Source: Flaccisagitta enflata
Taxonomy: Eukaryota > Chaetognatha > Sagittoidea > Aphragmophora
Direction of reading: 5' to 3'
NCBI GenBank assembly: GCA_965153355.1
Contig: OZ231128.1
Coordinates: 37,696,001 to 37,760,000, forward strand
DNA: 64,000 nt
The position numbers and the translations under genes were made by a program. Shown in pieces: positions 54,561 through 64,000 of this stretch. How positions within the stretch are numbered: position 1 is the first letter of the stretch; every line of letters begins with the position of its first letter. The notes beneath the pieces were generated by a model, which was not told where the DNA came from, did no database searches, and was given only the letters and a program-made list of their open reading frames with translations.

Positions 54561-54980
54561 TCGGCTCGGTTTGTTGGCCTGGCCATCGGCCATTGGGCAC
54601 TCTAGTGATGAAAACTGATTTTTTGGCCATGAGATATTTCTTTTCGTTTTACAAAACAAATTCCATTCAGTTGTTTTCACTCATACATTCAATGATCCAT
54701 TTAATTGCTCATCGATTGTTTCATTTATTCAATTATCCTTTACTCCTTCATTTAATCATTCATCATCAATGTTTTCAATCCTCAGGGATCTTGACCTAGT
54801 ACAATAGCTTCTCACATCTGAGTGGCAAATTTAAATATTCTAAATTTTGTTACCATATGAATCTCAAGAGGTTCATTCAAATGAGAAGATTTTTATGACA
54901 ACGTGCTATCCTCGTCGTTGCCATTGCCTTCTTTAGCTTTATGTTCTTTTTTTTCTTCTTCATCTTTTTTCTTGTGTCAG

Positions 54981-55055
54981 GACGTTGCAGCTCGTCAGCT
55001 GAGTGCAAAGATCATAGATTCCCAATTTGCGCATCTGATGTGCGCAAGTGCGTCG
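54981..55055 (+). CDS. Exon: cysteine-rich module 4
   Basis: Acceptor TTTTCTTGTGTCAG, donor GTCG|GTAAGT. The frame GRCSSSAECKDHRFPICASD then VRKCV repeats the module of exons 44125-47278, close to RRKCDSSSAE of the 46645 exon. Phase 1-1. Confidence 0.75.
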
Positions 55056-55338
55056 GTAAGTCATCTTTAATGCCATTCTCTATTTTGGTTATGTGTGTAT
55101 CGATTTTGTACCGGGGCCTTTGGATGTGTAGCTATACTCTTGAGTCCTAAGGTAACGTACAAAAGAGGAACAGAACAAAAAAGATTCAGTTAAGATACTT
55201 AAACTTGAAAGACACGCTAGTGATAGACTGAGATTTGGGGCTCAAGTAAAGAAAACGACAGAGAGAATGTAAACATGTTGTGCTGCTCGAGACCAAAATG
55301 AATGTTAAGAACTAGGCCTTTCGCGTTGTTGAATACCA

Positions 55339-55713
55339 CTAACAGTGGCAAAATAAAAAAAGAAACAACTTATTCAGTTGATTTTTGCTGAACTAAAGAT
55401 TTAAACTACAAAAAATTAGTGACCATTTGAAAGCTCTGCAAAAGATCTTTCAAATGAGACATTGTTGATTATTCTAGCTTCATTTGTTTAAAAATGGAAA
55501 AATGGAAAAATCAGGGATTGGTCTTGAATGAAAGAAAATTCAAAAACCTTATATCATTTCTAAATGAATAAAGCTACAACAACCAGCATGGTCTCATTCC
55601 GTAGATCTTTCAAACAGCTTTCATACGGTCATAGATTTTGCTATGTTTTTCTCATTTGATGAATGTCAAATATTGAAAAAAATTTTGTCTCTTTTTTTAT
55701 TTTGCCACCGTTA
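55339..55713. mobile_element. MITE with TAACAGTGGCAAAATAAAAA ends
   Basis: The left end AACAGTGGCAAAATAAAAAA and right end TTTTTTATTTTGCCACCGTT are inverted. Interior inverted blocks include GAAAGCTCTGCAAAAGATCT. It is intronic. Confidence 0.7.
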
Positions 55714-55871
55714 GAGAAATTAGCGTTAGTTATACGGGAGGGTTAGGTTGGGAGGGTTGGGAAAGGTGTGCCTAAATTGAGTACTGTTTTGTTATAGAAG
55801 ATCGTTGGTTTCAATTCTGCTAAAAATGTTATCAGCATTTCAATTTTGTCGTCGTTAAGCCTGTGTTTCAG

Positions 55872-55924
55872 ACAAGGATTGCCCGGAGAATCAGAGATGT
55901 GACTCAAACGCGTGCGGATCCGAA

Positions 55925-55925
<1 letters not shown>
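55872..55925 (+). CDS. Exon: cysteine-rich module 5
   Basis: Acceptor CTGTGTTTCAG. The frame DKDCPENQRCDSNACGSE is compact and cysteine-spaced. The donor is GAAG|GTGAGAGAGAG, so the intron again opens straight into a (GA)n tract. Phase 1-1. Confidence 0.7.

Positions 55926-56018
<93 letters not shown>
55926..56018. repeat. (GA)n starting at a 5' splice site
   Basis: GT(GA)n begins the intron after the 55872 exon and ends in GAAAGAAA. Confidence 0.95.
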
Positions 56019-56021
<3 letters not shown>

Positions 56022-56454
56022 AAGAAAGAGAAAGAAACATATTGAAAATGCGAAGAAATGAAAAAAAAATAACATTACATGTATATGGTTAACGTGAATA
56101 CACTGAAGCTGACAAATGTTGAAGAAATAATCAACAAATGTCACAAAGGGAAAAGAGGAAAGTTTTCTATAAATAGTTTAATACGGAGACGAGAAGTCGC
56201 CTCTTATCGCCTCCGGGTTCGTATAAACAGAAAGCTTATTCAAATCTGATTTTAAAATGTTCCATCTCTTCACGAAAATCAGAATTTGCGATATGTTTAT
56301 TCCCATGTCAAATCACGAAACTCGGCAAATTTCCTCTTTCGATTTCTTTTCCCTTGCACGCGCAACTTTGTTGGACAGTAGAATACCCACAGCCATACCC
56401 CTTCTTCTGGAGAAAAATGCCCTGCCTATAGGTTGCCTGTAGGTTTTGGTTGAA

Positions 56455-56650
56455 GTTGAACGGGAGGCAGGGCAGCGGCCATGCTCTCACTGATATGAGG
56501 AATTTTCTCCTCCGTCTTCTCCTCCTTCTCCGTCCCCCCCCCCACCCCCCTGCTTACTGCTCCTGCCCAAATGCTCCAGTGACCTTCTCCAGCACTGCTT
56601 CTGCCCACCTGCACGCGACCGGGGAAGCCAAGTATTCGGCCTTGTTTTCT
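56455..56650 (-). mobile_element. Family C fragment joined to a family A fragment
   Basis: GGGCAGCGGCCATGCTCTCA (C-like) is followed by CTGCTCCTGCCCAAATGCTC and CGCGACCGGGGAAGCCAAGT ... GGCCTTGTTTTC (A, inverted). Confidence 0.6.
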
Positions 56651-56701
56651 TTTTCCCTCAACACCACTAAACATTCCAAAATTCTTTTTTCTCTTTTTCA
56701 G

Positions 56702-56846
56702 AGCGCACCATGCGCGTGGGTCTCACGCAATTTATGACATTTTGGGGTATAAAAAGTGAGGAAGAGCTCGGGCAAATGCAAAAGTGGACCCGATGGGACT
56801 GTGCCGGGCACATGACTCTTTCTTTCGATGAAACCATGCCTTACAG
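56702..56846 (+). CDS. Exon: start of the C-terminal region
   Basis: Acceptor TTTCTCTTTTTCAG, donor ACAG|GTTTTT. The frame reads ERTMRVGLTQFMTFWGIK, then WTRWDCAGHMTLSFDETMPY. This looks like a globular beta-rich start but I do not recognise the family. Two bases are left over. Confidence 0.65.
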
Positions 56847-57022
56847 GTTTTTTTTCTCCATCATTCATTCATCATAATCTTCATCTTCAGCATCATCATC
56901 ATCTTCATCTTCAGGATCATCATCATCATCATCATCATCACCATCATCATCAATTTTCATCATCTGCCCCTGTCCCCCGGCATGCGATCACATACTTTGA
57001 CTAGTTGACTTTCAATTTGCAG

Positions 57023-57126
57023 GGACGAATCATGTTCTATGTTGGACCTATCAAAACTTAATCCCGGGGATTCAAATCTCATTCTGCATAAATTCATGGA
57101 GAAAAATCACAACAAAACTTATGCAG
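57023..57126 (+). CDS. Exon: C-terminal region, part 2
   Basis: Acceptor TTTCAATTTGCAG, donor GCAG|GTTCAA. The frame is R|DESCSMLDLSKLNPGDSN, then LILHKFMEKNHNKTYA with sequon NKT. Its phase fits both sides. Confidence 0.6.
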
Positions 57127-57624
57127 GTTCAAATTTTCAAAGCCCTATCCCCACACTCACCTCACTTCGCTCACCTCATTCCTTCCCATTTACCTCATCA
57201 CGCTTTTCTCGTTTCACTCACCTGGTTTTGTTCAATTGGCGCTTAAGTCGTAAACCTTATCTTGTGCGCATGATCCAGGATCCAGGCCATCATGTTATTC
57301 ATGTTTATCTGCTCGGGAATTCAGCAGCTTTGAGTTATGTCCATTTTTTATTTTTGAACTTCTCTCAAACAATGAGTATTGTCAAAGGAAGAATCAAGCG
57401 ACGGTGGCAGTCAAATTTCAATTGTCAGACTTTCTTTTTTGTAGTTGTTTTTTATCATGATTTTTTTTTCGTTCTTTTTGCTTTCCTTTTGATTAAATTT
57501 GCCTTACCTTACTATCGTAGTGTCAGATCAAATTTGATTCATTTGATGACATGATGACATGATGTCATGTTGTGTTCATTCGATTAGTAAAAAACATTTT
57601 TTTTTTAATTCCTCTACCTTAAAG

Positions 57625-57757
57625 AGTTTCCCTCAACGATGGCTGTTCAAGGCTGGCCCAACTATTTTGAAGAAAGCTCGCTCATCTGGTCTTTCATGCT
57701 ACAGTTCAGAATGAAAGGACAAGTCAGAGTCGGAGAGTACAAGACCTTATTGTATAG
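57625..57757 (+). CDS. Exon: laminin-G/concanavalin-like sheet, part 1
   Basis: Acceptor CTACCTTAAAG, donor TATAG|GTAAGAGAGAG. The frame gives FPSTMAVQGWPNYFEESS, SLIWSFMLQFRMKGQVRV and YKTLLYR. The F-M-L-Q-F-R-M-K...L-L-Y pattern resembles laminin-G strands. Two bases are left over. The following intron is only about 99 bp and made of (GA)n and (ACAG)n. Confidence 0.65.
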
Positions 57758-57949
<192 letters not shown>

Positions 57950-58108
57950 GTGATCTTTCCAATTAATCAGTTGTTAACTGGACACTCTAGATTTATAATT
58001 AGCTGGGGAGTGGTTGTCCGCGTCTGGTTGTCCACGTATCTAATAAATCATTATGAGTATAACTATAAAAGCTTTTTTCCCTTAGAACCAATGAACCTTT
58101 CCCCACAG

Positions 58109-58193
58109 ATTCCTAACAACATTGCACGCCACGTTAGATATGACAACACCGGGCCATTGGCCCCCTGGATTTGCCCCCTGGATTGTTTGTGGG
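58109..58193 (+). CDS. Possible exon between the two sheets
   Basis: Acceptor CTTTCCCCACAG is good. In phase 2 the frame reads FLTTLHATLDMTTPGHWPPG then FAPWIVCG; a weak donor (GG|GTGTGG) would join it in frame to the 59880 exon. An alternative frame stops at 58205. The two flanking exons can also join directly, so this may be skipped or spurious. Confidence 0.3.
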
Positions 58194-58299
58194 TGTGGCG
58201 TTCTTAGTCACTTGTTAAGCGACTCCATGAGAGGAAATTCCGTCCGAACTCCGAGACGCGATATTTTGGATGTTAAAGATTTCTGCACATTATGGCCCC

Positions 58300-58545
58300 T
58301 GCCCAGCCACATCGCATCCCCCGTCTACCCCATCCTGTGTGGGCATAACCTTGTTTTTTTTTAAGTCGCGGACTAGCGACTCTATAAAAGGCTTTGTCCG
58401 TCGGTCGGTCGGTCGGTGGGTTGGTCGGTCGGTCGGTCCGTAGAGGTCATCGAGTTGAGAAAGTGCGAAAACGCGCATTTCCGCCCCTAGCCCCTGCCCA
58501 CCCGTCCGCGACTGGTTTTGGCCGTGTATTCGGCCTTGTTTTCTT
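58300..58545 (-). mobile_element. Family A-like elements, inverted, two ends
   Basis: GGCCCCTGCCCAGCCACATC, AACCTTGTTTTTTTTTAAGT, CGCGGACTAGCGACTC, (GGTC)n, GAAAGTGCGAAAACGCGCAT, GACTGGTTTTGGCCGTGTAT, TCGGCCTTGTTTTC. 58545-59035 shows nothing further. Confidence 0.7.
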
Positions 58546-59037
58546 TTATTAATCTGCGTTCATGCAGTTGATTTTCCACTCGTCGTTGCACTGATTTGCA
58601 TTGAATTTTCCATCGCTAAGGGGCGCGTTCAACCATCTGTCGATGCATTTTTCCTCACAACTGGCTAACTATCAGTTATGCGCCTTTCATCCGGTTTCCC
58701 TTCGGTCTGTAGAATAACTTTGAAAGAACCCGATCAAATGAATAGCCCTCGTCATACTTGATCCCTCATCAGACTCGATGTCTGTTGTCAGACACTCTCG
58801 TCATTGAGTGCGACATCGCGAGGCAAACATTGAAAGCCGGGATTGTAAGGGATAGAAGTTGAATGAGGGACAAAATGAAAGAGCAAACCCTCTTTGACTC
58901 GAATGCATCATTACAACCCAGTTTCAATTGAATCGTTTTCAAAGCCCATCCTTGTGTCTCTATCTGTCCGTCCGCAGCATGTCTGTCTAATTGTTCCTTT
59001 CTTTGTATGTCTGTCAGGGTATCTTCTTGTGTGTTAG

Positions 59038-59039
<2 letters not shown>

Positions 59040-59108
<69 letters not shown>

Positions 59109-59143
59109 ATCTCTAACTATATCTATGTCTGTCTGTCTGTCTC

Positions 59144-59219
<76 letters not shown>

Positions 59220-59257
59220 CTCTCTCTTCTTCTTCTGTCTCTCTTCTTCTCTCTCTT

Positions 59258-59316
<59 letters not shown>

Positions 59317-59318
59317 AT
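59040..59318. repeat. (CT)n / (CTGT)n array
   Basis: CT and CTGT tracts. Arginine/glutamate or serine/leucine frames here are shadows. Confidence 0.95.
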
Positions 59319-59879
59319 CCTCTTTTTACACACTTCATGCTTCATAAAGATCCATCTTTTGATGTCATTTGCTTTAAGCCCGTTATCGACTTTTTTTCCC
59401 TTTTGACTGAAACTATTGCGATGTTATTTGTTAGAATGGAGTTGCGGAATCATGCTTGCTTAGTGGCGAGTACACGAACTTAACTTTCCAAACCAAACAT
59501 TAAAACAAACATATGGATTTTAAGAATAGTCTCAGATGCATATCATTTCGATCAATGAATCATTGAATCAATCGATCAGTTTTCTTTCGCCTTTTCTCCC
59601 TCTGACTTTATCTTATGAATAATCTGTAACCCCCTCTATTCGACACTTGGAAGGCTTGATTATTCAATTGTTTGGTTACATTTCCAAGGAGTGCGGGTAG
59701 TGGTTGTTACATAAGTCGATCGCTCTACTTGTTTCAAATGACGTGTATGGCAATATTTGTTACGTTTGCTACGATTGATTGAATACATGGTCACTTTCAT
59801 TTCTAGTAGCGCGCAGCGTTTTTGACAGGGTCTGTTCCATTTGTCGATCGATTTACAACAAAATTCATTTCTTTTCAAG

Positions 59880-60054
59880 TGGCGTGTATGGAAGTGGCGG
59901 CTACATTTCTGACTTTATATTACGACTTCGAACTCTTTTCGGATCGAACGCCGACGGAAATCCGCCTTCGCTCAAACTGCACGTCGAAATCAAAACGGAA
60001 AACTCGATCGGAGGAGGAGCAGCCGCTTACAGATCATACGTGCCGCTTGGAATG
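59880..60054 (+). CDS. Exon: second laminin-G/concanavalin-like sheet, part 1
   Basis: Acceptor TTCTTTTCAAG, donor AATG|GTGAAT, with a (GA)n tract starting about 10 bases into the intron. The frame gives GVYGSGGYISDFILRLRTLF, NPPSLKLHVEIKTEN and SYVPLGM. The overlapping frame beginning ACMEVAATF is also open but has no downstream partner. It ends in phase 0, as the next exon requires. Confidence 0.6.
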
Positions 60055-60061
60055 GTGAATC

Positions 60062-61187
<1,126 letters not shown>

Positions 61188-61394
61188 GAGGGAAGGAGAT
61201 AAGTTCATTAAAATGCTGTGGGCCTTGAAGGCTCTAATACTTCGCTGATAGCGTAGGGTAGTATATAAACCGTCCCCATATCAATAAGTATAAACGAAAA
61301 TTATTTGAAGATGGTATGCTTGCATGCAAGAAGCAGACGTACAATTCACACAGCGATATGAGCCAAGAACATCTGTTTCCATGTTTTTTTTCAG

Positions 61395-61526
61395 ACCGGA
61401 GTGCCTACAGACGGAGTTCATCGAGTCATCGTTGAATACGACGCTATGCAAAACAGGATCACGTTTTTCCTGTCTTCGCGCGGAACACAGAAATTACCCT
61501 GGGTCAAAGTGGAAGGCAAGGAAAAA
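61395..61526 (+). CDS. Exon: second sheet, part 2 (last recognised exon)
   Basis: Acceptor TGTTTTTTTTCAG, donor AAAAA|GTAAGT. The 132-bp phase 0-0 exon reads TGVPTDGVHRVIVEYDAMQN, then RITFFLSSRG. The H-R-V-I-V-E-Y-D-A-x-x-N-x-I-x-F pattern is typical of lectin-like/laminin-G beta-sandwiches. No further exon was recognised before 64000, so the gene likely continues outside the window. Confidence 0.7.
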
Positions 61527-61550
61527 GTAAGTTAGTTAGTTCATCGCGTG

Positions 61551-61745
<195 letters not shown>

Positions 61746-62139
61746 TCAGACAGACTGACAAACAAAAAGAATGTCAAACAGGCTGTAAGCTGCATGGTGG
61801 CCCCTGGACAAAAATGCCAAATTTAAGGAGAGTCGGTTTTTTTAGTAAATTTAATGATATTTTAAGGTAGTAAAACTGTCCTTTTGATGATATCACAAAA
61901 TTTGACAAGGGGCCGGGGGGTCAAAGTTGATAGGTCAGATGGGCGAAAATCGCAAAAATAGCGATAAACTGCAAAAATTGTTTTTTAAAGCTTCTTCATT
62001 TTATTTGGTATGGTTGAAACTATCTATTCTAGTCCAACAGAAAAAAACATTTAACCTAACTCAATTCAATTCAACACGTTCATGGTTCTTTCTTTAAAAA
62101 GTCACAGAAGTACACAAAATATTGGAAAATGACATGGAT

Positions 62140-62572
62140 GAAAACAAGGCCAGATACCAATATCGGAAGAGGCAAATTATACCCAACCACCACCCAAAAC
62201 CAAATTACCATCACTTCTAAAACTACCCAAACACCGACACAATGTGTGGATATGGCATAGTAAGGCCATTTCATGCCCAACCACCACCCAAAACCACCAA
62301 ATCACCATCATTGACACCCCTAAAACCACCCAAATACCTAATTCACCAATTGAATTGATGCATGCAACTCCAGTTGCATGCTAGTGGCCAAGGGCTGTAT
62401 TTGAGCTAATGAGAGAATTTGGGCAGGAGCAGTGAAGCCAAAGATGCAGTAAACCAATAAAGTAAAATGTGATAAACAGACTGACCAACTGATAGAGGGA
62501 TTAAGTGACCTCAAGTATGACCCTTGCCCACCCACATGCTACCGGGGTAGCCGTGTATCCTGCCCTGTTTAC
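62140..62572. mobile_element. Family A-like compound remnant
   Basis: ACAAGGCCAGATACCAATAT, two copies of CCCAACCACCACCCAAAACC, a hairpin GCAACTCCAGTTGC near 62362-62375, GGGCAGGAGCAGTGA, then GGGTAGCCGTGTATCCTGCC. It seems to be two facing A-type ends. Confidence 0.5.
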
Positions 62573-62574
62573 TT

Positions 62575-63609
62575 TTAGATCATTAGAGATGCCACGCTGC
62601 CTTTAAAGATAGTTTTAAGGAAGGCATCAATTTCCTCATTTGAGTTTAATGGGCCGTAAGGTTTCTTGAGTGAGGCAATCAGCTTGGTCATTGCCTGAGC
62701 TCTTCGGAGTGCATTTACATCTGATTCTTTAATGCCATTGTCTAGTAAGTTTCTCTGTTTCACTCCAATCAAATTGGATGAAGCTTTTGTTCAATGTTGT
62801 ATACCTCCAAGAATGGGTTTCATTAAAAACAAGATCCTTTGCAGATGCAATTTGCATAGCTTGAATTGCTTTCTCAAATCCTTGTGGGCCTGTTTGGCGC
62901 AGTAGGTTATCCATGTGCCCAAAAGCATTCTCAATGGACTAAGAACGAGTGTGGAATTTGTCTAGTTTTTCAAGAGATGCCCCTTGAGTTATAGTAGCTT
63001 GGTTATTGCTGTCAGGACCAAAACCATATGCTGCTCCTTTTTTATCTACAAATCCTGCAGCCAAAACCTTCAAACAATCATCAATATGCGCCTGCATAAG
63101 TGGCGTGTCTGTATCTGACAAATATTTCTGTAGACTTTCAATCACATCCTTGTCATAAGGAGACTCTTGGTCCAAATAATTGAGGATATCATCAAAATGA
63201 TGTAAGCCAACCAGACATGATGTGGGCAAGGCCCCAAATCTTCTCTTTTACTGCAAATGCTCTGTTTTTCTTATTTCCAAGAAACTTGGTGAATTGGAAA
63301 TATCTTGACCATGCTTTGTGGCTGTAAGAGGGTGAAACCAGGCACATGAGAGCATCCAGCTACTGAAGTATGACAATGGTTGTCTCTTGGTCTAAATTGG
63401 AGTATGAAATGGATGGGAATATTTTTTCAGCCCCAATTCCGATTTGAAGATCCTGCCTTTTTGACTTTCTCATCAAACATTAAGATGGGATGTATATTAC
63501 AAAAAATCTGACCAGGCTGATGCTCAACACCCATCAATTGGGCCACCTCCTTTTCAAGTAAATCTATCTTAGTCCAATAAGAAAACTCCATCCGGTTCTT
63601 CTTCCTCAT
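62575..63609 (-). pseudogene. Decayed transposase-like gene, minus strand
   Basis: Consecutive minus-strand blocks form one broken protein. 63609-63427 reads MRKKNRMEFSYWTKIDLLEK and GQIFCNIHPILMFDEKVKK. After a frame change, AWSRYFQFTKFLGNKKNR follows. After another shift near 63245, RFGALPTSCLVGLHHFDDIL leads to AAGFVDKKGAAYGFGPDSNN and KLDKFHTRS-stop. Then come ENAFGHMDNLLRQTGP and a last block ending GSVASLM at 62575. In-frame stops and at least two shifts make it a pseudogene. The pattern resembles transposon-encoded proteins of invertebrates, distinct from the 28628-32449 gene; the assignment is from memory of the family and not certain. Confidence 0.6.
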
Positions 63610-63769
63610 TTCCCCCTATCCCCTGGCTTAATGACCCTCACTTAAGAGATTTGAAAAGATGGGGAAAGAAAAGAACAGCTTCTACTTATTACTTATATCA
63701 GTCAACCAAATCTTTACTTTGAAGACATGTACAAAAACCAATCAATTTGCAAAAGGATCAGCCCGCAAT

Positions 63770-63790
63770 CTTTCTCTTTCTCTCTCTCGT

Positions 63791-63823
<33 letters not shown>
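63770..63823. repeat. (CT)n microsatellite
   Basis: TCTTTCTC passes into pure CT. 63830-64000 shows no feature. Confidence 0.9.
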
Positions 63824-63826
<3 letters not shown>

Positions 63827-64000
63827 GCCAGAATTGATAAAAGCTATGACTTGCTCTAGATATATGCTTTATATATGACATGCACTTTGATACTTTCATC
63901 AAGATCTATCCTTAAACACTTTATATCTTAAACAAAATCATGAAATTGCTACAATTTTTTCCACTTGAAATGACATTCAAAGATAGAAACGCAATGAGTT

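Overview
The window is a eukaryotic, most likely invertebrate metazoan, genomic segment. Its coding content is dispersed in short exons (about 36-440 bp) separated by introns of 90 bp to 14 kb. The exons encode extracellular modules typical of animals (EGF, laminin-G-like, discoidin/F5-8C, cysteine-rich). No bacterial-style operons, rRNA genes or CRISPR arrays were seen. The species cannot be named from the sequence alone. Most long open frames here are translations of simple repeats (GA/CT, CA/GT, GAAA/CTTT, CAA, CTT, GGAA) and are not genes.

Main gene (+ strand, about 18.7-61.5 kb, probably open at both ends): I traced some 33 exons by splice sites and phase continuity. They encode a large secreted or cell-surface mosaic protein. 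The order is the end of an unknown domain, at least seven EGF modules (18.7-40.5 kb), a laminin-G-like domain (40.8-43.5 kb), small cysteine-rich modules (44.1-47.3 kb), two discoidin domains (47.9-53.1 kb, the second with a Q-rich insert), another cysteine-rich pair (55.0-55.9 kb), and laminin-G/concanavalin-like sheets (56.7-61.5 kb). Several of its introns start with GT(GA)n or end with (CT)nAG, so microsatellites sit directly on splice sites.

Mobile DNA: intron 22.7-37.0 kb carries a 8,968-bp DNA transposon (26864-35831) with a perfect 8-bp target duplication, CTGACCAT. It holds an eight-exon minus-strand transposase-like gene and long subterminal inverted arms made of palindromic repeats. 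It is inserted into the end of an older minisatellite-filled element. A second decayed transposase-like gene lies at 62.6-63.6 kb. Palindromic MITEs with 8-bp or TA target duplications lie at 880-1431, 41527-42112 and 45112-46458, with others of uncertain ends. Three recurring families (called A, B and C here) have hairpin ends and are filled with GACC-type tetranucleotide arrays or roughly 21-bp minisatellites.

Left part (1-18 kb): almost entirely repeats and microsatellites. There are two tRNA-like segments at 2.0-2.3 kb and possible minus-strand exons (11.2, 9.9 and 6.1-6.3 kb) ending in a transmembrane segment with a short cytoplasmic tail. This left-hand gene is tentative.
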